A stretch of 64,000 nucleotides of DNA. It comes from Ceriagrion tenellum (Eukaryota > Arthropoda > Insecta > Odonata > Coenagrionidae). The notes beneath the pieces are model-generated. The model saw nothing but the letters and a program-made list of their open reading frames with translations, was not told the origin of the DNA and did no database searches. The position numbers were made by a program, and so were the translations under genes. The stretch lies in the NCBI GenBank assembly GCA_963169105.1, contig OY720639.1, positions 53,549,848-53,613,847 of the forward strand, read 5' to 3'. Positions 45,540 through 56,599 of the stretch are shown here, piece by piece (the stretch's first letter is position 1; each line of letters starts with the position of its first letter).

Positions 45540-46979
45540 TATCAAAAGATTTGAATGAGGGCGTTTCCTGAATCTTAACCGCGAGAGGCATGAAAATATG
45601 CACGCACATGCACGAATAAGTGATCGAACAAGTAAAACTTAAGAACGGATTCTCATAAGTGCGTTGAGCTGTTGTTTTTTGCAAGTTTGTCTTTAAACCA
45701 CGCTTTTTCAATAGAGCAGTAAGTATTGCTGAAAGCGCATCTCTGATGATTCAGATTTTCGGTGAACAGATAATTAGGGTTATATCCGATAGTGGGTTAA
45801 CACTGGCGAGTTAATTGCGTAAGTTAATCACGGCAACCGATTTCGTACGTAAGATGCACGTGTAAACGGCTCTGCAAGTCCAATGGCAGAACTTAAAAAT
45901 ATTTCGGCAAGTCGCCAGCAGAAGCATATTGTGGCGAGTGTAAACGGCAACAAATCTGACTCAGCACTCACTTTCGAAAAAATTTCGTTCGCGTAAAATC
46001 CGCCCCTCCCCCAACTCTTGCAAAAGAAACTTGCGGAAGTAACTTGCCAGAGCACACTCACCCTAATATAATTACTAATTATATCTAGGCATGCAAAATT
46101 CTACTCGTATATAGCTCCAATGATTTTGAAGACATCACATATCGAGAGTTTAGGTGCGATAATTTCATTAGGTCTGATTAGATCTGTTTTTTGATTAAAT
46201 TCCTGGTGGGGCCAATTTTACGACCAAAAGAGCCAAATTTCCAATAGCTAAATCACGCAATGCACGGGAATTAATCGGAAGCTCACGGTAGGTCATTTTA
46301 TTTTACACTTCAAAAAATTATGCAAACCATTATGGCGATAAAACTATAGCACTGTTTGCGTAAGAAAGTTTAACTTTCAATTTTCCAGCGAAGCAACCGA
46401 TTTTTTATAGCTGTGTAAATTGAGATTATACTTTAGACGACGGAAGACCATAATTAACGCAAAAGAGACTTTATGGTAGGTTTGTCAATAGATAGTGTAG
46501 CTAATCGATTGATTTGCTCCCCATTAATTTTTTTCTAGATTCGCAGCGTAGCACATACGGCACATTTCGTATGCTTTCCGCATAACTATTGTTTCTGTGT
46601 ATTTATATAGCTACTAATACATTAAGAACAAGAGTTTCTGTGACGTTGATAGACTATCTATAGTGCGAAGTATGCAGTAGGTAATTGATTATCAGACAGA
46701 AATTTAAGCTAAAATCTAGAAAAAATCATATAGTTTGATTAATTTTAAATCTTTAAATAAAATAATTTACAATGTATTTATTTTTATATTCAGTGTCTGA
46801 GCCAAAGGGCCACTTAGGTAGAATGAAACATAATTTCTTTTACCTATATTATTTCTCCCAGAGTCATACTATTCCAAAACAAAAAAAAATTCCATGAACA
46901 TTCACTACTTGGGGAGCATTTGCAGGTTTTGATTTTTCCATAAATAGTCGTAATTTCGGTAACTTAATTTGGATAGAGT
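45540..46979. other. No gene; possible decayed MITE
   Basis: Within 45787-46064, GTGTAAACGGC occurs twice and the ends (GTTAACACTGGCGAGTTA / TAACTTGCCAGAGCACACTC) are weakly inverted, suggesting a decayed TIR element. The remainder is AT-rich. Confidence 0.3.
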
Positions 46980-47060
46980 TTAGTGTAAGTTGGTGAAAAC
47001 TCAACTCCGGTCACTCACCCTTGAATTAGTTTAAGGGTACAGTTAATGTAAATGTAGAAG
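46980..47060 (+). mobile_element. Possible degraded LINE-A 3' end
   Basis: TGGTGAAAACTCAACTCC and a terminal GTAAATGTAGAAG resemble the 56.9-kb 3' end (TGGTGACAACTCACCCC ... GATGTAGATG). It lies directly upstream of a LINE-A2 copy. Confidence 0.3.
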
Positions 47061-47084
47061 ACCATTATTCTATGGCAAACACTT

Positions 47085-47945
47085 GATTGTAACATTCATG
47101 TCGTAAGTCGTAAATTAGGATTTATTAAAAGAATACTAGGAAAGTGTGACGAGAAGGTAAAGGAGCGATGCTATTTTTCTCTCGTGAGACCCCACGCTAG
47201 TATATGGGGCCCTTACCAAGTAGGACTAGCTTCAGATATAGATCGAATACAGCGGAGGGCAGCTAGATTTGTTAAAAATTGTTATGATAAACATAGAAGT
47301 GTTACAAAATTGCTGAGGGAATTAGGGTGAGAACCTCTATCTGATCGAAGGGCGAAATATAGGTAAAATCTTTTAGTTTGATGTAGACTATTTTTTGCCG
47401 GACGTTCAAAATATTTTGCTAGAGCCAAACTATTATGGTAGGAACGATCTCAGGAATAAGATTAAGGAAATTGACTGCAGAACCGATAGATTTAAGATGT
47501 CGTATTTTCCACGTACAACAAGGGACCATAATGGTAGTGATAGAACAGTTCTAGGATTCTGACTAGGTTAAATAGATTTTTTCAGTATTGCTCAGTATCT
47601 TAACATGGATTGTAGATACTAACTTCGCACGCAATCTCCGGCATGATATACTCCTGTAAGTCTTAGTACCTTGTAGTACTATTTGTCGCATTAATAATAC
47701 TAACCAGTAGTCATATCTTGAGTAGTGTACTGCCTGGTAGCATGTTCTTCTACGTATCACTCTCCTGGTTTGTGGTCTGACTGCGTACCGTTGCCCTAAC
47801 TGCTTTTGGCCTGCGCCTGGCATTCGGGGGAACGTGCGCGGTTCTGATTTGAACTGGGATTAGTGCTGTATGTCTGGGGTGGAATCATCCCGAGCCACAC
47901 ACCCTAGCGGTTGCTTGCACGGAATTTCGTAGATGAAGATGTGGG
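47085..47945 (+). mobile_element. LINE-A2, 5'-truncated copy
   Basis: The reference copy of the second LINE-A subfamily. The coding part reads SRKLGFIKRILGKCDEKVKE (about 47106-47165), RCYFSLVRPHASIWGPYQ with a four-residue deletion relative to LINE-A1, DIDRIQRRAARFVKNCYDKH (about 47239-47298), SVTKLLRELG, a TGA stop at 47328-47330, EPLSDRRAKYR, then a shifted VDYFLPDVQNILLEPNYYG-like stretch and TDRFKMSYFPRTTRDHNG. The 3' UTR includes CTGCTTTTGGCCTGCGCCTG and CGTGCGCGGTTCTGATTTG and ends in a partly eroded hairpin and CGTAGATGAAGATG. The polymerase core is missing and the frame is broken. Confidence 0.82.
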
Positions 47946-48009
47946 ATTCGAAACTGCGACCTTGAAGTTGCCGGCCCATATCGTTATCATCCCGGCTACC
48001 GCAACTAAA
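47943..48009 (-). repeat. tRNA-like SINE fragment
   Basis: The minus strand reads GTAGCCGGGATGATAACG (A-box-like) and AGTTTCGAATCCCAC (B box GTTTCGAATCC at 47944-47954). It abuts the LINE-A2 tail, so it may be a SINE remnant or a composite tail. Confidence 0.4.
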
Positions 48010-48117
48010 GAAGCTCTCCTTTTCCTTCATACAAATACCATTAGATCCCTGGAAAATGAGTTCAGAAGACGCATAACGGATTGAACACCGACCACGAGTA
48101 TATTAGAAGGCCTTTCC

Positions 48118-48676
48118 TTAAGGTAGTTTGAGCGAGATAGTTCCCTAGTCATAATGGAGACCATATTCTAAGTATACGTTCTACCTTAAGCAGTTGTAGG
48201 AAGCATGAATTAAATATTCCATAACTAATGGTGCAATTACATACTTTTATGCAACTGAAATTCTAAATAAATAAAATATCTACATGTCTTTTACTTGACT
48301 CATTTTTTCAAGTAGTATTTTCAAAACTCCTTCAAAACGGAAGGTTCTTTTGTTATCCAGTAAAAATTACTGCGGTTGCAATATGATTTATTGTAAAAAA
48401 AAATTAGTTAAGATAATAAACAAACTACACAATGTTAATTTTTTGACGAGATATAGGTCTTATAAATTCCTCATTTTTAATAAGGTCTCAAAGAAGGTCA
48501 TACACGTACCATTTCTCCTGTAAATGGGCAATGTTTTTTCGTCAGAAATCTCGGAATGTAGTTCGGTAAGGGGCAGATATTTAGGTATCTTTGGAAGGAA
48601 AAACATAACTCTTTTAAATGAGACTGAATTCATATATATTTCTAGGTGAAATGATATTTCGCTGAAACTACCTGAA
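48118..48676 (-). mobile_element. MITE family M1, copy e
   Basis: The left end TTAAGGTAGTTTGAGCGAGA is the family's 3' terminus, and the right end TTCGCTGAAACTACCTGAA is the 5' terminus, giving a minus orientation. The best terminal consensus comes from this copy. The length of 559 bp matches the others. Confidence 0.8.
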
Positions 48677-50467
48677 ATCGGCTTCCGACTGTGAGATAAT
48701 TATTCTACCCTTACACCTATGAAGAAACCCGCGGGGAAAAGTGGCAAGCAACCTCGGGCAACCTTAACCGGGAAAATGGCAAGGGACCTCAGGACGCAAG
48801 CCATTATTAGATAGGAATAGTATGAGACAAATCGGTCAAGGAAATTTTATAATTTTACGCAGAAGATGAGGTTGTTTGTAAGGATAGGGTATTATGGAGG
48901 AAATTATATAAAGGGATCCAGTTTTCTGGGGATAACGGCAATAACTAAATTCTTTGAATTCGCCTGCAACGAAAGGTAATGGCGTGATGGGTATATATGT
49001 ACTCGAAGACACTTATCGGAGAAGTCTAAGCGTCTTTGAAAGGACGTAAGAAAAAAAGAAATGCATCCGATGGCAAATAAATTGAGCATATTGCTTTGAC
49101 AGAGTTTCTGCCCATGACAATTTCAATTAACATTTTATCATCGAGAAAAAATCTTTTTAAATCTACCATTTCAGAATTTTTCAAAATTAATGAAACATTG
49201 CTAGGAAAATATGTTTTATTCCCCCTTTTCAAATTGCTTTAAAAATATCTTAAAAGTATAGAAACGGAAAAATATTTTCAGATACTTCATTACGTCAATG
49301 CCAATAAATTTCCCACAGCATTTATGAAATATTAATTAGATACTTACGCCTGAGTGGAGTGCCTTAAAAGGATGCATTGAAGGGAAAAAGCTTTCATAAC
49401 GGTCACGGCTGACACCGGATAACCGTAGATTAACCGTCAATGTGTAGAATGAGACTGTAATTGGGTTATAACCCCCCAAGGGAGCGAGCCTGAGAGCAAA
49501 GACACGCAAATGCACCGCGCTCTGTTTCGAGGAATCAACGGTATTTTGTTTTTCCCCGGGATATCGCCACGGCGCTCATTCTTCCGCTAATGCAGGGTAG
49601 AGGCGACGTTAATCGGCACGCGTGCCGAAGTTAGCATGCTTTTCGGGGAGTCCCGCTCGGCACGCTACGAGGAAGAAAACGATAATGGCATGCTTTTATT
49701 TCCTCACGAATGAAAACATACGGGTGCTGCTCTAAATTAGCAGAGCTGTTTTATGTAACAGAGGCAATTGTCTGAGAATAGCACGCGTAAACATGCCCCA
49801 GAGTATTAACATTGGCCTATCGAATTTTACTCGTATAGAATATTTTTCAATTTAAATAATAGACGTTCCAACGAGACATTTTGAGTCAAACCACACCCTA
49901 TGCTCCAAAATTTTCTTTTCGATTGCTCAAACATTGGTAATTTTAGAAATAACATGTATCAGCTTTCACAAAGCGTATTAAATACGTCAAATATATATAT
50001 GAATAGGGAAATATGTTTTGAACGAGCACTTATTCAAGAAATTGTAGCCAACTGCAGCATCATTTCTGTTGAATTGATACAAATGAATTGCACCATGTCC
50101 TTACTTGCTAATAACCCACAGAGATGAATTGATACCTTAACTTCATCACAATTCAAATACATGGGAGAATTCCTATCTCAAACATGTTTTTTTAATCTTT
50201 ATATTAGATATCAAATACTATTTTCCCCATCTTTCATCTATTTTCGCATTTCAAACCGTGAAATTTCGATATAGGAAAGAAAAGAAGAAAATAAAGATCT
50301 AGGAAAGCGTGGCTAGACATGAATTCGTTGTTTATGCCATTCAAAATGCTCAATTTTCTACAAGTAAACAGAGTAACATTGAAATAGCACCATTTAAGTC
50401 CTAAAGAGGTACTACCTTAAGAAAATAACAAGAGATGAGACTAATAGTAGTTTTCGCGAATTTTGAA
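48677..50467. other. No gene; one GC-rich patch
   Basis: AT-rich except 49430-49700, which is CpG-richer (with CGGCACGCGTGCCG at about 49614). No coding exon or promoter pair recognised. Confidence 0.35.
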
Positions 50468-50559
50468 TTTGAATATTCGAGGTATTAGATTATATTCCAA
50501 TTCGAATATCGAATTCGAATATCGAATTGGAATATAATCAAATACCTCGAATATTCAAA
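50468..50559. repeat. 92-bp near-perfect palindrome
   Basis: Centred on GAATTC at 50511-50516 with no spacer. The arms begin TTTGAATATTCGAGGTATT, and only about three base pairs mismatch. The inner part is built of TTCGAATAT/ATCGAATT units. It is very AT-rich and could extrude as a cruciform. Confidence 0.85.
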
Positions 50560-51435
50560 TACGATATATTTGTTATAGATGTTTAAAATAATCCTGAGAC
50601 TTATTTGCTATCTTTTTTAGTACAATAATTGAATCTTTCACTTAAAAACTTCTATGTTTCTATAATATAAATTAATCAACTACATAAAATTCAATAAAAT
50701 CATGTGGCAATTTGTAACTAACAACGGTGGGTAACCCTTTTGTTGGGGAGCCTAATAACTATGAGCAAGAAAACTTTTTTTAGATCTTACTACATATTGG
50801 TTTTCATTCTTTCTAAGTATTTGGGTCATATGGAATCATTTTATGGGATTACTCATGTCATAGAAAGAAAATTGTGCTAATACGAAGGATAGCAGGTAAG
50901 ATTATAACATAAATATTCAGCAGAAAACATCGCAGACAATTATTTTTAAGATAAATGTTCATTCAGACAACACAGGAATGATTGGACAGATCTTAATACC
51001 ATATCATGCGTAGTCAAAATCACTCACTAGTAATGGAGTAATAGAAAAGAAAATTGTCAAGCAACCACGATGTCGACAAGTCGCTCTGATACATATTTTT
51101 AGCTTTTAATAACATTGTCTTTTACCTCTTGCAGTACAGGCAATTTTTATTTCTTAGCTAAATATTTTTATCCAAGAAAATAAGCATCTTCACAGGTTCG
51201 GGATTTATTTAATAAGTAGGTACCTATTTTAGTTTTGATAAGAGAAAACATAAAATTTTAATACTCCTTCATGTTCTGTTGAATATTCAACTTAACCACA
51301 AAGCAGTGGCAATTAAATTTCGAATTTTCCGGAAAAGATTGAACACAGCAAAATAAGCCAAAGACTAGATAAAGGGAACCATGGTAATATTATTACAAAG
51401 CAAAGAATTATGCTTAGAACCACTAACTAAATGAA
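50560..51435. other. No recognisable feature
   Basis: AT-rich; nothing distinctive. Confidence 0.35.
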
Positions 51436-51700
51436 GGGAAACATATTTGTTTAATCTTTCATGCAAGTTTGAGACAGACTTCTTTTTGCCGGACGTTCAA
51501 CATTTTTTGCTAGAGCCAAACGCTAGCAGAAACGATCACAGGCATTATATTAAGGAAATAGACTGCAGATCCGAGATATTTGGGCGGATGTGCGAGAATC
51601 TGAATTGGACTGGGATGAGTGCATGGTGTGGAATCACACCGTGCCACACACCCTAGTGGTGGCTTGTACGGTACTTCGTAGCTGTAGATGAATCCAACAT
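51436..51700 (+). mobile_element. LINE-A2 3' fragment
   Basis: Open over 69 codons (51447-51656): FETDFFLPDVQHFLLEPNAS, then HYIKEIDCRSEIF, matching the C-terminal end of LINE-A2. It then drops into the 3' UTR (GATGAGTGCATGGTGTGGAA) through a deletion. The hairpin is CCGTGC (51639-51644) with GTACGG (51666-51671), i.e. the G:C-swapped stem type with one G:U. It ends GTAGCTGTAGATG. Confidence 0.75.
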
Positions 51701-51733
51701 TGTGAATCATGAATCCAAACGTTAAAACAACAT

Positions 51734-51814
51734 GCATTGGTGTCCGAGTGGTTAAGGAGTTTGTCTCAAACTCCAATGGGCATTGCCCGCGCAAGTTCGA
51801 AACCTGTTCGCAGT
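51734..51814 (+). tRNA. tRNA-Ser-like pseudogene or SINE head
   Basis: The D-arm block TGTCCGAGTGGTTAAGGA, the spacing and the long variable arm (CCAATGGGCATTGCCCGCGC) fit a class II serine tRNA. The anticodon position reads CAA, which would be leucine. The anticodon stem has two mismatches, the T stem (GCAAG/CCTGT) has one plus a wobble, the loop reads TTCGAAA, and the acceptor ends (GCATTGG / TCGCAGT) pair poorly. It is therefore a decayed tRNA or tRNA-derived repeat, not a working gene. Confidence 0.5.
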
Positions 51815-52670
51815 GTTTTTCTTCACGCAGTGATAGGCCAAACTATCAGTAAATCGGGATTTGTTGAAACGGAATCATAGGTGCTAAGCAATTGCGACGG
51901 TAAAGTTCGACAGATTTGCTAATTCTCCATGTTGGATATTTGGGGAGGCGACCGACGACTTCCATGTTAGACCTTATATGAATTATAAAAAGGACATTGT
52001 TTTAATCCGTAACCACTGACAACCTATCTTTCTCATCTCATTACAGACATGCGGTCACGCAGACCACTTGTTCTTATTTCTGAATCTTTCACTGAATAAA
52101 AACAAATTTTGTTAATTTACTTGACATATTTGTTTGAATTAAGTTCACTTTTGCGAAATTATATGAACTATGATATGGAATAGCAATGCAACGGTATTTT
52201 CAAAATATGTTGTGCAGCTAACCGAACGTGACTTACTCGCATGTGAATTTGAAAGAAATATTATGACTACAATAAATATTCATTTAAAATCCAACTGTTT
52301 AAACAAATATGAACGTCCAATAACACAGGGTCATATAAACGGAAATGTTTAAATATATTTTTTAATACCTAGGTAATTTTATACATCTAGGTGTCATTGG
52401 CCACACCCCAGTGGGGGTATGGCACTCGGTAGACATAAATTTAAAAATTTCGCGCGTAAATTACACTCATTTCAGTTAGGATCTAGTTCATAGTCGGTAA
52501 GATAGCGGGGCAGTTCGCCCAGCATAACCTCTCAAAATCATTAACATAAAATTCATTAGCCAAGCGCGAAACTACTCCAGGAGCATAATGCACATTATGC
52601 TATTTTTCAAAATTGATGAAGATAATATAAAGCAATGAAAAAGATTTTGTTCATAAACGAAGGTCGCACC
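51815..52670. other. No recognisable gene
   Basis: AT-rich. GCCACACCCCAGTGGGGGTATGGCACTCGG near 52400 (core CCCCAGTGGGGG) may be a heavily eroded LINE-A 3' hairpin. Confidence 0.3.
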
Positions 52671-52790
52671 ATGGTAGGAATTCTGGGCGAAATGAGAAGA
52701 CGGAGACGATATGAGGTATTTAAAAGGGATCTATAGGCGGATCACGCAAAGGGGAAAAACAAACACCCAGCAATCAGTTGATAGAGTAAT
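52671..52790 (+). mobile_element. LINE-B 3' end fragment
   Basis: Reads GILGEMRRRRRYEVFKRDL (about 52681-52737), then ADHAKGKNK, matching the terminal RLYEDFKRDIMADH of the 6.6-7.5 kb copy, followed by the same CAGCAATCAGTTGATAGA-type 3' end. Confidence 0.6.
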
Positions 52791-52864
52791 AAACAAAGGC
52801 TTGATCATTGGCTCCCAACTTTTTTCATGCACACCTTCAAAACATTGACATATTGTCCCACTCC

Positions 52865-53426
52865 TAACGGTAATTTGACCGAAATATCATTTCACCTATG
52901 AATCAATGAATTTTATCTCATTTTAACGAAAAATATCTTAATTTTCTAAAGATTCCAATATATCAATCCTTACCGGACTACTTTCCGAGATTTTTGACAA
53001 GTAATACTGGCCGTTTTACATGGGAAATAGTAGGTGTACGCAATCAGGAGAGAGACCATATTTAAAACATGAGTCATTTCTAACACCTAGATCTCGTCAG
53101 AAAATTAACAGTGTGAAGTTGGTATGTTTTCTTGACTATTTTTCAAAATAAATCATGCTGTCACCGCAGTAACTTTTTCAGAAACGAAAAAAGACTTCCG
53201 TAGTGAAGGAGGTCTGAACATACCGCGTGAAAAAAAAGGAGTCAAATCAAAGACTTATGTAGATCTTTTTAATTGATTAACTAGAATTTTAGTCATTTAA
53301 AGCCTAATATTGCACTACTACACGAACTATTTTGTTAATGCTTTCTACAGCTGCTTAAATTAAAATGTATAATTCGAATATGGTTTCCATTATGACCAGG
53401 GAACCATCTCGCTCAAACTCCCTTAA
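52865..53426 (+). mobile_element. MITE family M1, copy f
   Basis: A 562-bp copy from TAACGGTAATTTGACCGAAAT to CATCTCGCTCAAACTCCCTTAA, carrying all internal landmarks, including CTAGATCTCGTCAGAAAATTAAC and TAAATTAAAATGTATAATTC. Confidence 0.8.
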
Positions 53427-53599
53427 AGTAATAATTTATTTAAGAATAAAAATGAAGGCGACCAAAATAAATTTGTACCATATAGTTTTAATAATTACCA
53501 ACAAAAACGAAGCACATGGGGAAGAAAACTATTATAAAAAAATAAAAGTTCATAAACGCTACAAAAAATTATATAACCTTCATAAAAAAATACGAACTG

Positions 53600-53681
53600 A
53601 AATGTGATCTCGCACCCCCTTGAATGCTATCTAGCACCTCCAAGGAATGCGAGTGCCCCTAGTTGGGAAACCCTGCCCCAG
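53600..53681 (-). mobile_element. hAT-like terminus
   Basis: GTTGGGAAACCCTG at 53668-53681 is the complement of CAGGGTTTCCCAAC, a typical hAT end. It is preceded by CTCGCACCCC..CCTCCAAGG.ATGCGAG, which can fold. The other terminus was not located. Confidence 0.35.
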
Positions 53682-53689
53682 ATTATCTG

Positions 53690-54480
53690 ATGTAAGGTCC
53701 ACTCAAGGGTAGAACTATAAGCAGGCAAGGACGCAGCCGCCATAATATAGGGGCACCGCGCATATACGATGATAAAGTAAGGGAAATTGCTACTCCTCCC
53801 TTGTTACGTCTCATTTATCAAATGCAGCCAGCGTTCGGGATACTTGCGAGGCTGGCTTAAACGATGATTCATAAAACAACGCGTGCAGCGAAGATCGGCA
53901 AGACAAGCAAAAGATCGTTAGAACAATTTCATTGGTGTTAAAATCCTACTACGGCAAATCAATCTAAGGGAATAAGGACATAAAAATCGGGTATTAGAAT
54001 GCCAATCAGAGAACATGGACGCATTATTTCTTCTGTGAACACTTAGATAATTGTAACCGTAGCTACTATTAATCGCTGGCATTAGGAAAGGATGAACAAA
54101 CGGATCCACCGTCATGATTAGACATGGATAAATCAGGCGTAACTTTATGGAAGACAGTAATGCCACCATAGTGGCGAAAAAGTAAACTTAGTACTGTTTC
54201 ACACATATAATTCATACACCAACTTCAACGGTTAAAGTTTAGAACAAAGATTATTTCTTCGTCATGATGCTTCACATTCATTCCATGGGTAGTATACTTT
54301 GCTTAATAACTGCGTGCAACTTTTTTATAACTTGCGATTAATGAGTAATTTGTATCAACCAAATAGTAGTAATGGCTTATCTGATCCACGGTTGGATGGA
54401 TACGCCTAATGCACGCTCGTTGAGCTCTGAAAACTTTTAGTATTTGTTCATGTATTCATTAAAAGTATGCTACCGGTAGG
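53690..54480. other. No recognisable feature
   Basis: No coding or repeat signal noticed. Confidence 0.35.
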
Positions 54481-54960
54481 TTTGATTGGAAGTCAGAGAA
54501 AATCCTCCTGATTTCCAATTCTCGTAGGGCCCTTTCTACCTCAAGTATTTCCTTCTTCTTCTCGGAATACGATGTAGCAATCTTGATCCCGTCAATTAAT
54601 CTATTCATTTTTTCCTCTTCCACGCTTTCCTAACATCCCTCCCTCTATCACGGCCCCATCATCTCCAGTTGCCTCGTCCAGCCACCTACTCTGCCTCCTC
54701 CGAATATCATTTGGAATTTCTTTTTCTTCGCATACCCACGCGCATACCATACACAGCAATTTCTCATTTGTTTTTATTTCCGCCCAGCGCACCTTCTCCA
54801 CTCTACAAACTCACACCTCGTACGCCTTCAGCCTATTATTTCCTCCTGTTTTTAAGTCCACGTATCTTCCCAACACAACGCAAATTACATGACAAGTTAG
54901 ACCAGCCTCTTCTTTGTATCCCAACCTTACTTACTTTTACACGAACTATGTTACAAGGAT
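54481..54960 (-). mobile_element. LINE-B inverted 5' segment
   Basis: The minus strand reads RLKAYEV, then a frame open from 54801 to 54604: MEKVRWAEIKTNEKLLCMVC, CEEKEIPNDIRRRQSRWLDE and VIEGGMLGKRGRGKNE. This is the classic LINE-B C-terminal order. Beyond the frame end the copy continues to 54481. Its last 172 bp (54481-54652) are exactly repeated in inverted orientation at 54981-55152. Confidence 0.8.
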
Positions 54961-54980
54961 GAAGGTGCATGCCTGGCTGG

Positions 54981-55152
54981 CGTGATAGAGGGAGGGATGT
55001 TAGGAAAGCGTGGAAGAGGAAAAAATGAATAGATTAATTGACGGGATCAAGATTGCTACATCGTATTCCGAGAAGAAGAAGGAAATACTTGAGGTAGAAA
55101 GGGCCCTACGAGAATTGGAAATCAGGAGGATTTTCTCTGACTTCCAATCAAA
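54981..55152 (+). mobile_element. LINE-B 3' segment, perfect inverted copy
   Basis: 172 bp that by eye match 54481-54652 base for base in reverse complement, separated by 328 bp. It runs directly into repeat R at its 3' side. Confidence 0.85.
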
Positions 55153-55550
55153 GGTGACTCTGACTTGACGATGTGAGTCAGGACAAACACACTTTAACAT
55201 ATTCGGGATTTAAAAGTGCTGCTTTCGCTGATGAAATGGGTTACGCATTAAAAACCAAAACTGAGGTACAAAATACACAGACTATACCATGAATATATTT
55301 TTAATTACCACATTTGTCCCGCCATATGAGCCGACTGCAGCGCCAATTTCAGGGAACTACCGTATTTTGACTTCACTTAGATCAGTAAACCGTTAACAAC
55401 TTTACGAAATAGGAGGTAAAATGCGTATATTTTATTTAAATTTGATTTCCCAGAACTTTCCGCTTCTTAAAAACAATTTTAATATAAAGCATGAATATGC
55501 TTCCTTGTTCAAATCGGCATTTTTCCTCTATTGTCTGAGTAATCTCAAAA
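55153..55550 (+). repeat. Repeat R, copy 1
   Basis: Aligns with 63602-64000: GGTG.CTCTG.CTTGAC, GCTGATG, ATTAAAAACCAA, GAGCCGACTGCAGCGCCA, TATTTTGACTTCA, GGAGGTAAAATGCGTAT and TTCCGCTTC. Non-coding. It could be the 3' UTR of the LINE-B subtype it adjoins. Confidence 0.7.
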
Positions 55551-56599
55551 GGGCCCATGTTAAAATCTCCACTTTCTAGACTTCTTTACAGTGAAACTAG
55601 CCGCGAAACCCTGTTATATTTTCATCGCAGTTTAAAAACGCTCTTTGAGCATGCTATATTTAAGTTTTCAGAAAATTTGGAATATGAGTCCCTGAGAGCC
55701 GAGCCACCTTAAAGCATGTTGGAGTGACAACCCCAACATGCATGTGGAGTGGCAGATTACATAAATTGATCAGCATGATAAATTAACTTAATGAAACTGG
55801 CTAAGAAACATTGGACTTCAAAATGAACTAAATAATTTCTATTTCTTAGAAAAGATAAAGTACATAAATGATTTTTAAAATGATTTTAGAATGATAAGCC
55901 TAAATTCATATGCAAAAATTGACATTAATCCTAAAAATACTCCCAAAAAGGGATTGGTGTTTATCCCTGGTTTGTGATTCCTTGAAGAATCCAAAAAGTT
56001 ATTCCTGTAAACAAGGATAAAGGTGAAAGAGATAATATTCAGAATTTCGGACCGATATCTATTACTCCACAGTCTGTCAAAATATTTGAACATGGGTAAC
56101 GTAAAACGTACCAATTATCATACGAAATAGGCCTAGTCCGGGCATTAAACTATGAAATTTCTATGAACCAAGTAACTATTTCCCGCAGGACCAATGCAAA
56201 AACCAGTAGGTAAGCTACTCAGGCTTCCAAATGTCCACAGCAATTTTGTAGGATAAGGGACCTAGACATACCTTCTTTTGATCTGTATAAGGTTTATCGA
56301 ATACACAGAGAGTACATATTTGCTACTTGTCTTCTAGTTCGGTTCCTAAACGTTATATCGATAGAGCAGTCTTTCTCTCAAGCTGTTGACTATATAGTCA
56401 AAGAAATTACCTTGGGAACAAGATAATTGACATGTTTTAGGTGGGAATGGGACACTTCGGCGCAGTCGTTTGGAGCTGTACAAGGAAGTTCGGGAGAAAC
56501 TAGCTTTTCGGCACCCACTCGGCGGGTAACAATGCTCTAATGATTTATGACTAGTGGTTGTGCTACTGTTTAAAATAAAATGATAAAATATTACGGCAG
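55551..56599. other. No recognisable feature
   Basis: AT-rich; frames short and motif-free. Confidence 0.35.

Noticed and set aside
55000..55200. 66-codon minus-strand frame
   Set aside because: It is the antisense of the LINE-B 3' segment running into repeat R.
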